Shown: positions 27,347-36,853 of the stretch, in pieces
Layout of the letters: each line of letters begins with the position of its first letter
Numbering within the stretch: the first letter of the stretch is position 1
Source of the DNA: Sinorhizobium terangae
GTDB taxonomy: Bacteria; Pseudomonadota; Alphaproteobacteria; Rhizobiales; Rhizobiaceae
Assembly (NCBI RefSeq): GCF_029714365.1
Contig: NZ_CP121659.1
Coordinates: forward strand, 1,550,001-1,614,000
Reading direction: 5' to 3'
DNA: 64,000 bases
Program-made: the position numbers and the translations under genes
Notes under the pieces: model-generated
What the model saw: the letters and a program-made list of their open reading frames with translations, nothing else
Database searches by the model: none
Told to the model about the DNA's origin: nothing

Positions 27347-28654
27347 ATGTCTTCCGTCTCAGAACGATCTTCCATTCCTCAACAAGCCGAACATGGCGAC
27401 GGGGCTTCCGGCGCGGCACGCATCCGCATGGGCATCGCCGAGTTCATCGTGACAATCGCGCTCATGACCGCGAGCGTCGCGCTTGCCATCGACAGCATGC
27501 TGCCCGCGCTTCAGAGCATCGGTCAGTCGTTCGACGTCGCAAATGCGAACGACGCGCAGCTCGTCATCGGCATCTTCCTGCTCGGATTCGGCCTCTCGCA
27601 GATTTTCTTCGGCAGCCTTTCCGACGCCTTCGGCCGGCGTATCGTGCTGCTCGGCGGCCTCGCCTTCTTCACGCTAACCTCATTCACCGCCTCGCAGGCC
27701 ACGAGCTTCGAAGCGCTGCTTGTGATGCGCTTCGTGCAGGGGATCGGTGCCGCTGCCATCCGCATCACGACCATGGCAATCGTGCGCGATTGTTTCGGCG
27801 GCCGCGAGATGGCCCGAGTCATGTCTTACGTGATGATCGTCTTCATGATCATTCCGATTGTCGCCCCTTCTCTCGGCCAGTTCGTGATTATCTCTGCAAG
27901 CTGGCACTGGATCTTCATCCTGATTGGCGGCATCGGTGCCGTCTTGTTCACCTGGGCGCTTACCCGGATGAAGGAGTCCCTCCCGTCGGAGGAGCGTCTG
28001 CCGCTTTCGGTCGGCGCCGTCCTCTCTGGATTCCGCACGGTACTGACGAACCGCATAACCTGCGGCTACATGATCGGGCTTACGCTCTTCTCCGCCGTAA
28101 TCTGTGCTTACATCGTCAGCGTTCAGCAGGTCTTCGGAGAGGTCTACGGTCTTGGCGAGTGGCTGCCGATCGCCTTTGCAGGGACGGCGGGCGGCATTGC
28201 AGTCGCCAACTTCGCCAATGGCTTCTTTGTCCGCAGCTTCGGTATGCGCCGCATCTCACATGCGGCGATGATCCTCTTCACGTCGCTGGCGTCGATCGGT
28301 TTTGTGCTCTCGCTCGTTGGCACGCCAGCCTTCGTCATCAGCTACCTGCTTTTCTCGATACTGCTGATGTTCTTCGCCGTCATTGCCACGAACTTCACCG
28401 CCATCAGCCTTGAGCCAATGGGACACCTTGCGGGGACGGCAACCGCGATTACCGGTTTCGTATCGACGACGGGCGGGACACTGCTCGGCGCCGCCGTCGG
28501 CCAGCTCTTCAATGGCACTCTGCAGCCCCTGTTCGGTGGCTTCGCGCTGTTCGGGCTGCTCACCATTCTCGCCACGCTCTGGGCAGAGAACGGCAAGCTC
28601 TTCACGCATCCCGGCGACAAGGATATGGCACACGATCACGGCGGCCACATCTAG
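27347..28654 (+). CDS. Bcr/CflA-type MFS efflux transporter, gene 2 of a tandem pair
   Basis: The 435-residue 12-TM protein is clearly paralogous to the upstream transporter: GSLSDAFGRRIVLLGG (motif A), FVQGIGAAAIRI, and the same TM5 sequence (VIVFMIIPIVAPSLGQ versus VMVFMIVPVVAPSIGQ). A ~30-residue polar N-terminal extension precedes TM1, and a His-rich tail (DMAHDHGGH) ends the protein. The start MSSVSERSS at 27347 lies beyond the previous stop. The pair probably arose by duplication and may be co-transcribed. Confidence 0.9.
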   Translation: MSSVSERSSIPQQAEHGDGASGAARIRMGIAEFIVTIALMTASVALAIDSMLPALQSIGQSFDVANANDAQLVIGIFLLGFGLSQIFFGSLSDAFGRRIVLLGGLAFFTLTSFTASQATSFEALLVMRFVQGIGAAAIRITTMAIVRDCFGGREMARVMSYVMIVFMIIPIVAPSLGQFVIISASWHWIFILIGGIGAVLFTWALTRMKESLPSEERLPLSVGAVLSGFRTVLTNRITCGYMIGLTLFSAVICAYIVSVQQVFGEVYGLGEWLPIAFAGTAGGIAVANFANGFFVRSFGMRRISHAAMILFTSLASIGFVLSLVGTPAFVISYLLFSILLMFFAVIATNFTAISLEPMGHLAGTATAITGFVSTTGGTLLGAAVGQLFNGTLQPLFGGFALFGLLTILATLWAENGKLFTHPGDKDMAHDHGGHI

Positions 28655-28664
28655 TGCGTGTCGG

Positions 28665-28690
28665 CGGCCGCGCACCGAGGGGCGCGGCCG
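28665..28690 (+). terminator. Possible terminator hairpin after the MFS pair
   Basis: A nine-base-pair stem CGGCCGCGC/GCGCGGCCG is followed by GTTTG. The stem is strong but the T run is weak, so it may be an intergenic hairpin rather than a terminator. It lies between convergent genes. Confidence 0.4.
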
Positions 28691-28710
28691 GTTTGTACAT
28701 TGCGACGCTC

Positions 28711-29160
28711 TCAGTTCACATCCAGTGGCGGCCCGGTGAACCGTAGATTGTGCCGGCCTGCGACCTCCACGATCACCGGCATATCGTCGGGAACGGAGAA
28801 CTGGCCCGCCGCCATCTCCTCGAAGAACTCCTCGAAGCCGCCGGGCGTCAGGACCACGAGATGGCGGCAGGGCATATCCCCGACGACCTGGAAGGTGTGC
28901 TCCGATCCACGGGGGATAAACACCGTCTCTCCCGGTCCTCGTGTGAACAATTCGCCTTCCAGCCAGAATTTGCATCGGCCCGTGAGGATCACGAAGATCT
29001 CGTCTTCGGCCTCGTGGATGTGTCGCGGAGGTCCGCTTCCGATTGGAGAGAGGCTGTCGACGATCGACATTTTGCCGTCGGTCGCCTTGGTGGGCAGAAT
29101 TGTTTTATATTTGACGCCATTCCAATCGAAGGCATCGGCGTAAAAGATCTCGTTGTGCAT
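28711..29160 (-). CDS. Cupin domain protein
   Basis: The 149-residue single-cupin protein has the two cupin motifs: a metal site RHIHEAEDEIFVILTG and PGETVFIPRGSEHTFQV, giving the usual His/His/Glu plus distal His ligands. It could be an enzyme (dioxygenase, isomerase) or a binding protein. I chose ATG 29160, preceded by GGAG, over an upstream start adding five residues. It is divergent from, and probably controlled by, the adjacent LysR regulator through a palindromic site at 29214. Confidence 0.88.
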   Translation of the reverse strand: MHNEIFYADAFDWNGVKYKTILPTKATDGKMSIVDSLSPIGSGPPRHIHEAEDEIFVILTGRCKFWLEGELFTRGPGETVFIPRGSEHTFQVVGDMPCRHLVVLTPGGFEEFFEEMAAGQFSVPDDMPVIVEVAGRHNLRFTGPPLDVN

Positions 29161-29213
29161 GCTTAGCTCCGTCAAAGCGTTCCGATTGACTTGAGCTTAT
29201 GCGGTGGAGCACT

Positions 29214-29228
29214 ATCGGTCCAACCGAT
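29214..29228. promoter_or_regulatory. Perfect palindrome ATCGGT-CCA-ACCGAT, candidate LysR operator
   Basis: This exact 15-bp inverted repeat fits the T-N11-A LysR box (T 29215, A 29227). It sits between the divergent cupin and lysR starts, 20 bases upstream of the GTG of the regulator. Control of both genes by the LysR protein is inferred. Confidence 0.65.
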
Positions 29229-29247
29229 TGTACAGATACAAACTATC

Positions 29248-30207
29248 GTGAAAATCAATTTCGCAACGTTCGAACTCAACCTGATGCGCGTTCTCGACGC
29301 CATTCTGCGCGAGGGTTCGACTGTCCAGGCGGGCAAGCGGCTGAACATGTCCCAATCGGCAGTGTCGGGTGCGCTGGCCAGGCTGCGGCACGCACTGAAA
29401 GACGAACTCTTCGTCCGCCATGGCAACCGCCTGGTTCCGACCGACTATGCAAGGTCCATCGAATTGCCGCTTAGGGAGGAACTGGACCGGCTTGCAGTCC
29501 TTTTTGCGCCACCGAGCACGTTCGATCCCACAACGGCGGAGGGGACCTTTCGGATCACGGCAAGCGATTTCTTCGCCGAGATGCTGATGCCGGCGCTCGC
29601 GGATCTGCTGCGTAAGCAGGCGCCCAATATCAGGGCTCAACTCGTCGATCTCGTTCCGAACAGCTATATCGACAGTCTCGAGAAGTATCATGCCGATTTG
29701 GCCTTGATCCCGAACCAGCCCTTTCCAGACTGGGCTAGCAGCCAGCCGCTCTTTTATTCGACCTTCGTCGTGATCACGCGAAGCAGCCATCCCCAACTGA
29801 CAGCGGCGGGGTTAAGACCAGGCGAAATCGTTCCGATGGAGCTGTTCTGCGAGATTGGACACGTCCTTTTCTCGCCCGAAGGAAATTTCTCGGCCATGGG
29901 CGACGCCGCCCTGGCTAGGGTGGGCCGCCGCCGAAAGGTCATGATGACCTTGCCGGTGTTCTCGGGCGTTTGCCGCGCAGTGGCGGAAAGCGACTTGATC
30001 GCTTTGGTGCCGCGTCAGCTTGCCGAGCGGGTCGCTCCGCAGATCGGCCTGGAGATCTACCATCCGCCGATACCGATTGATCCACCCTTGATCATCGCAG
30101 TCTGGCACCGCCGTTCGACGTCCAGTCCGCTCCACAGATGGATGAGGGAGAGGATCGTCGGATTGATGCACCCCCTCAACGAAGGCGAGCGGACTGCCAT
30201 CGCCTAA
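29248..30207 (+). CDS. LysR family transcriptional regulator
   Basis: The 319-residue protein has an N-terminal winged helix (FELNLMRVLDAILREGSTVQAGKRLNMSQSAVSGALARLR, residues ~7-46; the recognition helix includes SQSAVSGAL) and a LysR substrate-binding domain. The layout of the first 70 residues resembles the NodD/PbuI-like branch. GTG 29248 gives the standard N-terminus; TTG 29191 would add 19 atypical residues and cross the operator. The likely inducer is unknown; the cupin gene is the probable target. Confidence 0.88.
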   Translation: MKINFATFELNLMRVLDAILREGSTVQAGKRLNMSQSAVSGALARLRHALKDELFVRHGNRLVPTDYARSIELPLREELDRLAVLFAPPSTFDPTTAEGTFRITASDFFAEMLMPALADLLRKQAPNIRAQLVDLVPNSYIDSLEKYHADLALIPNQPFPDWASSQPLFYSTFVVITRSSHPQLTAAGLRPGEIVPMELFCEIGHVLFSPEGNFSAMGDAALARVGRRRKVMMTLPVFSGVCRAVAESDLIALVPRQLAERVAPQIGLEIYHPPIPIDPPLIIAVWHRRSTSSPLHRWMRERIVGLMHPLNEGERTAIA

Positions 30208-30259
30208 AGCGCGTCGCATTCAATCGGACTCATGCGGCGCGTTTTAGGTCCTTATTTTC

Positions 30260-30308
30260 ATGCATGTCGTTGTCCCAAAATGGCTGCACACTTTTGGGCG
30301 ACATGCAT
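30260..30308 (-). repeat. Second REP-like family, copy B (inverted)
   Basis: This element begins ATGCATGTCGTTGTCCC and ends GGGCGACATGCAT. Its reverse complement lines up with the copy at 24457 over almost the full length. It sits between the lysR and inositol monophosphatase genes. Confidence 0.7.
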
Positions 30309-30319
30309 TAGATGTTTTG

Positions 30320-31144
30320 TCAGACGGTGAAAACCTCTCGGCGCAACGCGTCCCAGCTCTCCTTGTCGGTCGCCAGAAGCAGCCCTCCGTTGGTATGGGC
30401 GGGCAGATAGCGCGAGCCATCGAAGCGGGCCGCATAGGCGCCCGCCTCTTCGGCGATCAACGTGCCGGCGAGGTGATCCCACGGCATCAGCTTCTGGTAC
30501 ATGAGGAAGTGCAGATGGCCGCCGGCAAAAGCGCGGTATTCATGGGCGGCGCAACGGTAACTGGTGGCGATCCTGACCTTGGCCAAATTGCCCATGACGA
30601 TCCGTCGGTCGTCTTCCTTGTAGAAGGCCGTCGAAGCACCGCCGACCATGGCCTCGAGCGGCACGCCCGCAGTCACCGCCAACTTCTCCTGCGATCCATC
30701 GGGTCGGCACAGCCAGGCGCCTGCCCCCTTCTCCGCAATGACCCAGTCGTTGCCGAGCGGATCGTAGATGATGCCGGCGACGGTCTCGCCCTTGGCGACC
30801 ACGCTTGCCATCACGCCGAAGAGCGGCAGGCCGGCGGCGAAATTGAACGTTCCGTCGATTGGGTCGACGACGATCGCGAGATCGGCACCAGCCAGCTTGT
30901 CGAGGAGTGCCGGATCGGCGGCGACGGATTCCTCGCCGATGAAGACGGCGCCGGGCGCGATAGCGCCGATCCCGGCCTTGATCAACCTTTCCGCCGCTTC
31001 ATCCCCCTCGGTGACGAGATCGATGGCTTCCGACTTCATGCGCACGTCGCCCGAGCCGAGATTGCGGAATCGCGGCAGGATTTCCTTGACCGCCGCCTCC
31101 TGCAAAAGGTTGGCAAGCGCGGCGATGTCGACGGATTGGCTCAT
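30320..31144 (-). CDS. Inositol monophosphatase family protein
   Basis: The 274-residue protein has the family metal-binding motifs: GEES (about residue 71), [10 protein letters not shown] (about residue 93), and the second-lobe [14 protein letters not shown]. It hydrolyses a phosphomonoester, such as inositol 1-phosphate or a related sugar phosphate. The paralogue group (SuhB, CysQ, HisN) cannot be settled by reading. The start overlaps the ttcA stop by four bases, so the two are translated in sequence. Confidence 0.9.
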   Translation of the reverse strand: MSQSVDIAALANLLQEAAVKEILPRFRNLGSGDVRMKSEAIDLVTEGDEAAERLIKAGIGAIAPGAVFIGEESVAADPALLDKLAGADLAIVVDPIDGTFNFAAGLPLFGVMASVVAKGETVAGIIYDPLGNDWVIAEKGAGAWLCRPDGSQEKLAVTAGVPLEAMVGGASTAFYKEDDRRIVMGNLAKVRIATSYRCAAHEYRAFAGGHLHFLMYQKLMPWDHLAGTLIAEEAGAYAARFDGSRYLPAHTNGGLLLATDKESWDALRREVFTV

Positions 31145-32031
31145 TCTTTGGGCTCCGGGGAAAGGGATTGGAAATCGAAAAGCTTTGGATCGAGCAGGTG
31201 CGACGGGTTCACATGGCCAAGCGCGCGCAGCATCGTGTCCTTGCGACCGGGCATGCGCCGCTCGATGTCGGCAAGCATCGCCTTCATCGCATTGCGTTCG
31301 AGACCGTCCTGCGAACCGCAGAGATCGCAGGGGATGATCGGAAATTCCATCGCCGCGGCGAACTTCGCGAGGTCGTCTTCCGCCGCATAGGCGAGTGGTC
31401 GCAACACCATGAGATCGCCCTCGTCGTTGAGAAGTTTGGCCGGCATCGATGCGAGACGCCCGCCATGGAAGAGGTTCATGAAGAAGGTTTCGAGAATATC
31501 TTCGCGATGATGACCGAGGACCAAGGCATCACACCCCTCCTCCCGTGCGATGCGATAGAGATTGCCGCGCCTCAGCCGCGAACAGAGCGAGCAGTAGGTC
31601 GCGCCGGTCGGCACCTTTTCCTTTACGACAGAATAGGTGTCGCGGTACTCGATGCGGTGCTTGATGCCGATCGAAGTCAGATATTCCGGCAAAATGTGCT
31701 TCGGGAAGTTCGGCTGGCCCTGATCGAGGTTGCAGGCGATAAGTTCGACCGGCAGGAGCCCGCGCCATTGCAGGTCCATCAGCAGTGCGAGCAGGCTGTA
31801 GCTGTCCTTGCCGCCGGAAAGACCGACCAGCCAGCGCTTCGCGCCCTTCAGCATGCCAAAATCGTCGAGCGCCTGACGCGTCTGCCGCAGAAGTCGCTTG
31901 CGAAGCTTGTTGAAGGAAACGGACGACGGCATCCGGGCAAACAGCGGATGGGCGCCGGCGTCGAAGCCGGCGCCTTCCTCACCGACGATGCTGTTCATCC
32001 CATCGTGCTCTGACGATCGTGCGAGTTCCAT
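31141..32031 (-). CDS. ttcA: tRNA 2-thiocytidine(32) synthetase TtcA
   Basis: The 296-residue PP-loop ATPase has [15 protein letters not shown] (about residue 70), a [10 protein letters not shown] pair that coordinates an iron-sulfur cluster, and a distal CDLCGSQ. TtcA thiolates cytidine 32 of several tRNAs. The first ~30 residues are unlike the family, and the start may be at an internal Met (MNSIV, 31998). It precedes the inositol monophosphatase gene, with a four-base overlap. Confidence 0.93.
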   Translation of the reverse strand: MELARSSEHDGMNSIVGEEGAGFDAGAHPLFARMPSSVSFNKLRKRLLRQTRQALDDFGMLKGAKRWLVGLSGGKDSYSLLALLMDLQWRGLLPVELIACNLDQGQPNFPKHILPEYLTSIGIKHRIEYRDTYSVVKEKVPTGATYCSLCSRLRRGNLYRIAREEGCDALVLGHHREDILETFFMNLFHGGRLASMPAKLLNDEGDLMVLRPLAYAAEDDLAKFAAAMEFPIIPCDLCGSQDGLERNAMKAMLADIERRMPGRKDTMLRALGHVNPSHLLDPKLFDFQSLSPEPKE

Positions 32032-32141
32032 GGCGACAGTCTCGGATTAGGCGGGGCAGCAACAGCTGCCCCAGGTGCATTAACCAGCACTTGCCCTTTC
32101 CGGCGCTGGAGATCAAGGGGAAACGGTCCGGAACGGCATTA

Positions 32142-33089
32142 TCAAGGACCAAACACCGACCAGCCGGTGCGCGCGGCCAGCATTTCGAGCGCCAATGAAC
32201 CGAGCAGCGAATTGCCGTTCTCGTTGAGGCCCGGTGACCAGACGGCGACGGAAGCCTTGCCCGGCGCGACCGCCATAATGCCGCCGCCGACGCCGCTCTT
32301 GCCCGGCAGACCGACGCGATAGGCGAAATCGCCGGAGCCGTCGTAGTGTCCGCAGGTCAGCATCAGGGCGTTGATGCGGCGCGCACGTTGACGCGAGACG
32401 ACCGAATGCCCCGTCAGGGGATTGGCCCCGCCGGCCGCCAGGAACAGGCCGGCCTTGGCGAGCTGGACGCAGGTCATAGCCAGGGCGCAATGATGGAAAT
32501 AGACGCCGAGCACGTGTTCGGCCGGATGATCGAGCCGGCCATAGGACCGCATGAAATTGGCAAGGGCGACATTGCGGAAACCGGTAGCCGTCTCCGAGCG
32601 CGCCACTTCGTGGTCAATCACGATCGTGTCGTCGTCTGCAAGATAGCGGACGAACTGCACGATTTCACCGATTAGCTCCTTCGGCGTGTGGCCTGCGAGG
32701 ATGAGGTCGCTGATGGTGATCGCGCCGGCATTGATGAAGGGATTGCGCGGCTTGCCGCCTTCGTGCTCGAGCTGGACGATCGAATTGAAGGCTGAGCCGG
32801 ACGGCTCGCGCCCGACCCGGTGCCAAATATTTTCGCCGTGCTTGCCGAGCGCCAGCGTCAGCGTGAACACCTTGGAAATGCTCTGGATCGAAAACGGCAC
32901 TTCGGCGTCGCCGACCCGGTAGATCTGGCCGCCCGTCGTGACGATTGCCATGCCGAAACGGCGAGAGTCGACGCGCGCGAGCTGCGGGATGTAGTCGGCG
33001 ACCTTGCCCTCGCCGAGCCGCGGCGTCAGCTCGCGGTAAATGTCATCGATGATCGCCTGCAGATCTTGCGGCGCGTTTTGCTCCGGCAT
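32142..33089 (-). CDS. glsA: Glutaminase
   Basis: The 315-residue beta-lactamase-like glutaminase contains the catalytic SxxK in [11 protein letters not shown] (about residue 65), [12 protein letters not shown], the [14 protein letters not shown] region, and [12 protein letters not shown] at the C-terminus. It hydrolyses glutamine to glutamate and ammonia in the cytosol. ATG 33089 (MPEQNAP) was chosen because upstream residues run into the rpsD terminator. It sits directly downstream of that terminator. Confidence 0.95.
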   Translation of the reverse strand: MPEQNAPQDLQAIIDDIYRELTPRLGEGKVADYIPQLARVDSRRFGMAIVTTGGQIYRVGDAEVPFSIQSISKVFTLTLALGKHGENIWHRVGREPSGSAFNSIVQLEHEGGKPRNPFINAGAITISDLILAGHTPKELIGEIVQFVRYLADDDTIVIDHEVARSETATGFRNVALANFMRSYGRLDHPAEHVLGVYFHHCALAMTCVQLAKAGLFLAAGGANPLTGHSVVSRQRARRINALMLTCGHYDGSGDFAYRVGLPGKSGVGGGIMAVAPGKASVAVWSPGLNENGNSLLGSLALEMLAARTGWSVFGP

Positions 33090-33129
33090 GCGGCATTCCT
33101 CGACACGGATTGATCGATACATCGTACAA

Positions 33130-33157
33130 AAAAACCGCCCGTCTCCGGGCGGTTTTT
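33130..33157 (-). terminator. Rho-independent terminator after rpsD
   Basis: The stem CCGCCC/GGGCGG is flanked by a run of seven A (33128-33134) and a run of five T (33153-33157). Downstream of rpsD on the minus strand it gives a perfect GC stem plus U tract. Confidence 0.9.
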
Positions 33158-33185
33158 CCAAAGCTCACAAGGCCAAAGCCTCGGA

Positions 33186-33803
33186 TTAACGCGAATAGAA
33201 TTCGACGACCAGGTGCGGTTCCATGACGACCGGGTACGGAACGTCGGAGAGAACCGGGACGCGGACGTAGGTTGCGACCATCTTGTTGTGGTCGGCTTCG
33301 ATGTAGTCCGGAACGTCACGTTCAGCGAGCTGTACGGATTCGAGAACCGAAACGAGCTGCTTGGACTTTTCCTTGACTTCGATGACGTCACCCGGCTTGC
33401 AACGGTAGGAACCGATGTTGACGCGGACGCCGTTGACCTTGACGTGGCCATGGTTGACGAACTGGCGTGCAGCGAAGACGGTCGGAACGAACTTTGCGCG
33501 GTAGACGATCGCGTCGAGGCGCGACTCGAGCAGACCGATCAGGTTTTCCGGGGTGTCACCCTTGCGGCGCGAAGCTTCGGCGAAGATCGCACGGAACTGC
33601 TTTTCACGGATGTCGCCGTAGTAGCCCTTCAGCTTCTGCTTGGCGCGCAGCTGCACGCCGAAGTCGGAAAGCTTGGACTTGCGGCGCTGGCCGTGCTGGC
33701 CCGGGCCGTATTCACGACGGTTCACCGGGGACTTCGGACGGCCCCAGATGTTTTCGCCCATGCGGCGGTCAATTTTGTACTTGGACGATTCGCGCTTGCT
33801 CAT
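33186..33803 (-). CDS. rpsD: 30S ribosomal protein S4
   Basis: The 205-residue primary 16S-binding protein has an S4 domain in [16 protein letters not shown] and begins [20 protein letters not shown], typical of alphaproteobacteria. ATG 33803 is preceded by AAAGGAAAT. It is monocistronic here, with its own terminator. The upstream 140 bases may contain a leader for autoregulation, but I could not identify one. Confidence 0.98.
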   Translation of the reverse strand: MSKRESSKYKIDRRMGENIWGRPKSPVNRREYGPGQHGQRRKSKLSDFGVQLRAKQKLKGYYGDIREKQFRAIFAEASRRKGDTPENLIGLLESRLDAIVYRAKFVPTVFAARQFVNHGHVKVNGVRVNIGSYRCKPGDVIEVKEKSKQLVSVLESVQLAERDVPDYIEADHNKMVATYVRVPVLSDVPYPVVMEPHLVVEFYSR

Positions 33804-33947
33804 CGCATTTCCTTTCAATCGGTTACACCGGCTTGTTGCCAAGCCGGATCAAGGAAACACGCCCTCCTCTGAACCCATTTTGGGAGTTCTGACAGGCCTC
33901 TCACGATCACGCGGACGCAAGAAACCACGGGACATGTTAATGAAACA

Positions 33948-33965
33948 CCGGGCATCGCTGCCCGG
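33948..33965 (-). terminator. Hairpin downstream of the HerA-like gene
   Basis: A perfect seven-base-pair stem CCGGGCA/TGCCCGG with a TCGC loop lies about 80 bases after the HerA-like gene's stop. The tail is only weakly T-rich on the minus strand. It could instead be part of the rpsD upstream region. Confidence 0.4.
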
Positions 33966-34046
33966 CGTTGGGCGGGTCTTTACGCACCGATCGCTGATTT
34001 GTCAACGGAATGTGACAGAAACATAGCGATTTTCGCCAGATAGCCG

Positions 34047-35579
34047 TCACTCGGCGGCCGCCCGTTCCCCGTTGCCGATATCCGGGCCGCTTGCATCCCC
34101 CGGCGCGGTTTCGTTGCCGAGGTCGGGGAAAGCCACGATACGCTTGCCGGAGAAATCCGCGTGCACCACGATCAGCCCATGCTCTTCGAAATAGCCGAGC
34201 AGCCGCCGCGCGCGCCGGGCGGAATGGGTTCCATAGGCGCGCGCGATCATCGCGTCCGAAGGACACGGCAGGCCACGCACGGCTGCCTGCGCCATCATCA
34301 GGAACACTGCTTGCAAGTCCTCGCTCACGCGATCGGCAAGCCGGAGCGCCGATGCCCATGTGTCGGTCTGAGCCGTGTCGGCATCGACCCCAGACCGGGC
34401 AACCGCCATCTTGCGGCGGAACGCGCTCAAGGTGAGTGCCGGCCCGGGCACGCGGCGGATGCGGCAACGAACGAGAAAATCCTGAAAGAGTTCGGCGTCC
34501 GGCCGGAACGCCGCGTCCGGATTAGCCAAAATCTCCGCGAACAGGCTGTCGAGCAGCGCGTCGCGTTCCTCTGCCGACATTTCCGGAGGGGCGGGCTTGG
34601 CCTCCACCGGCGCCATAGGCTCTGGGCGCGGCCGCGACAGTTCGGCGAGAATGTCTGTCGCCGGGCGCGGCTGCGGGGTGGGTCGGCGCATGTTGGGCCG
34701 TGACAACTCTTCCGGATCCGGCGTGAAAATCAGGTCCTCGACATCCTGCGGCGCTTCCGGCAGCGGCATCAGCTTCGGGCTGGTGGAGCGAGCGGAGGTC
34801 TCGACCGATCCGATCGTAACCTTCAGCGGCCTACGCGACAGCGCGGGCCCGAGCGCGACGAATGAGCCGCGTTTCAGATCGCGGAACATCTCGGCGGTGC
34901 GGCGGTCCATGCCGAGCAGATCGGCGGCGCGCAGCATATCGATATCGAGAAAGGTGCGCCCCATGAGGAAATTCGACGCTTCTGCCGCGACGTTCTTTGC
35001 GAGCTTCGCCAGTCGTTGCGTGGCGATGACGCCGGCGAGCCCCCTCTTGCGGCCGCGGCACATGAGGTTCGTCATCGCGCCGAGCGATACTTTGCGGACC
35101 TCTTCCGCGACATCGCCACCGACCGATGGCGCGAACATCTGCGCCTCGTCGACGACAACCAGGACGGGGTACCAGTACTCGCGGTCCGCGTCGAACATGG
35201 CATTCAGGAAGACGCCGGCGCTGCGCATCTGCTGCTCGATGTCGAGACCCTCCAGCGAAAGCACACAGGAGACGCGGTGCTGGCGGATGCGCGTCGCAAT
35301 GCCGATCAGTTCCGCATCCGTGCGCTCGCCTTCGATGACCACATGGCCGAACTTGTCGGCGAGCGTGACGAAATCGCCTTCGGGATCGATGATGCACTGC
35401 TGCACCCAAGGCGCGGACTGTTCGAGCAGTCGGCGCAAGAGGTGCGACTTTCCCGAGCCTGAATTACCCTGCACCAGCAGGCGCGTCGCCAGAAGCTCCT
35501 CGATATCGAGCGAGGCCGAAGTCCCTTCGGACGTCGTTCCCATGTCGATGCCGACTTTCATCCATACCTCGTTCATCAC
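34047..35579 (-). CDS. HerA/DUF87-type ATPase
   Basis: The 510-residue protein has a Walker A GNSGSGKSHLLRRLLE (about residue 38), then IIDPEGDFVTL, the Walker B-like VLVVVDEAQMFAP and the ATQRLAKLAKNVAAEASNFLMG region of HerA-type pumping ATPases. A Pro/Ala-rich linker (about 270-330) separates a C-terminal domain that includes a helix-turn-helix-like section near IARAYGTHSARRARRLLGYF. The protein could act in DNA processing. No NurA-like nuclease gene is adjacent. The start may be Met7 (35561). Confidence 0.83.
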   Translation of the reverse strand: MMNEVWMKVGIDMGTTSEGTSASLDIEELLATRLLVQGNSGSGKSHLLRRLLEQSAPWVQQCIIDPEGDFVTLADKFGHVVIEGERTDAELIGIATRIRQHRVSCVLSLEGLDIEQQMRSAGVFLNAMFDADREYWYPVLVVVDEAQMFAPSVGGDVAEEVRKVSLGAMTNLMCRGRKRGLAGVIATQRLAKLAKNVAAEASNFLMGRTFLDIDMLRAADLLGMDRRTAEMFRDLKRGSFVALGPALSRRPLKVTIGSVETSARSTSPKLMPLPEAPQDVEDLIFTPDPEELSRPNMRRPTPQPRPATDILAELSRPRPEPMAPVEAKPAPPEMSAEERDALLDSLFAEILANPDAAFRPDAELFQDFLVRCRIRRVPGPALTLSAFRRKMAVARSGVDADTAQTDTWASALRLADRVSEDLQAVFLMMAQAAVRGLPCPSDAMIARAYGTHSARRARRLLGYFEEHGLIVVHADFSGKRIVAFPDLGNETAPGDASGPDIGNGERAAAE

Positions 35580-35819
35580 AGATTGATTCGCGATCCGTCG
35601 GGATCGTCAAACGAGCGACACGTAGCACGGTTTATCCCACGACTATCCCGCAGATTCCGACAACCCACAGGGAATACTTCGTTCCGCGCCGGCCTGAGGG
35701 GAAACTCACCGCCTCCCCTTCAATGCAAGGGAAAGTTGAATATTAGGGTCGCAGCATCTTTCTTAGGTTCCCGACCGTCTCCATATGAGTTTTGTCGTCA
35801 CAGCCTGCTAGGGACAGCG

Positions 35820-36011
35820 ATGCACCAGAACGAAACCAAACAACAATTCGAGATGTACGAGCTCGATGAACGCATGCGCGAAGCGCACAAAGATGCCCAG
35901 CGGGTCATATCCAGGAAGGAAGCGGCGCAAATGAAGGTTGCCAACGCGATTGTCGCTGGCGCCTTGGTTGTCCTTGTTGGCGGACTTTTGTTCTTGCTGG
36001 ACGTTTTCTAA
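35820..36011 (+). CDS. Small single-pass membrane protein
   Basis: The 63-residue protein has a charged, probably alpha-helical N-terminal half ([20 protein letters not shown]) and one C-terminal transmembrane helix ([21 protein letters not shown]). I recognise no family. The longer frame from 35583 overlaps the intergenic region and is not favoured. The stop codon overlaps the murI stop by three bases in a convergent arrangement. Confidence 0.6.
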   Translation: MHQNETKQQFEMYELDERMREAHKDAQRVISRKEAAQMKVANAIVAGALVVLVGGLLFLLDVF

Positions 36012-36853
36012 ACGATAGCTTGGCTGGGTTTCGCCCGCTTATCGGGCACGGTGTTTGCAATCACGGTTAACCCAAAGCCTTGCATCAGCCGTCGTGTGGC
36101 GAAGTCCGGCTTTCCCGAGGTAAAGACCGCCGGATCGAAGCCGTTCAACGGCTCGAAACCGTTCGGAAGCGGCACGAGCGAGCGGGCACGCCGCGCAATC
36201 GCCTCGGCTGGATCGAGCCAGTCCACCGGCCAAGGCGCCAGCCGCCGGAAGACGTTCGCCATGAAGGGGTAATGCGTGCAGGCGAGCACCACGATATCGG
36301 TCTTTTCCCCATCCCTCTCGACGAAACATGGGGCGATCTCGCCCAGAACTGCTTCGTCATCGAGCTTCTCGCCGCGGATATAAGCTTCCGCCATGCGTGC
36401 CAGATTTTCCGAGCCGACAAGCCGCACATGGCATTGCGAAGCGAAGGACTGGATGAGATCGCGTGTATAGGCGCGTTTTACCGTGCCGGGTGTTGCAAGA
36501 ACCGAAACCAGCCCGGAGCGGGTCCGCTCCGCCGCCGGCTTGATCGCCGGCACCGTGCCGACGAAGGTCATCTGCGGATAGGCGGCGCGAAGATCGGCGC
36601 CGACGAGCGTGAAGGCGGTGTTGCAGGCGATGATGCAGATTTCCGGGTCGTGCGCGGCGAGCAATTCGCCGAAGAGCGCTATCACGCGCTCCTTCAAGGC
36701 CCCCTCCTCCCAGCCGCCGTAAGGAAAACCGGCGTCGTCTGCAACATAGATGAAATGCCGCTCTGGCATTAGCACGCGCGCCTCGCGCAGCACCGTCAGC
36801 CCACCGATTCCGCTGTCGAAGACGAGTATGGGTTTCAGTTCACTCGTTGTCAC
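36008..36853 (-). CDS. murI: Glutamate racemase
   Basis: The 281-residue enzyme converts L- to D-glutamate for peptidoglycan. Its two catalytic cysteines sit in ACNTA (about residue 73) and ACTHYP (about residue 180), and it opens [15 protein letters not shown] used GTG 36853 ([10 protein letters not shown]), which overlaps the trmJ stop by 14 bases; the ORF also opens further upstream, with a non-homologous N-terminus. It is encoded downstream of trmJ and is probably co-transcribed. Confidence 0.9.
   Translation of the reverse strand: MTTSELKPILVFDSGIGGLTVLREARVLMPERHFIYVADDAGFPYGGWEEGALKERVIALFGELLAAHDPEICIIACNTAFTLVGADLRAAYPQMTFVGTVPAIKPAAERTRSGLVSVLATPGTVKRAYTRDLIQSFASQCHVRLVGSENLARMAEAYIRGEKLDDEAVLGEIAPCFVERDGEKTDIVVLACTHYPFMANVFRRLAPWPVDWLDPAEAIARRARSLVPLPNGFEPLNGFDPAVFTSGKPDFATRRLMQGFGLTVIANTVPDKRAKPSQAIV

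Noticed and set aside
35583..35819. N-terminal extension of the 63-residue membrane protein frame
   Set aside because: The extension is Arg/Pro-rich intergenic-type sequence. The shorter ATG at 35820 gives a compact charged helix plus TM protein.
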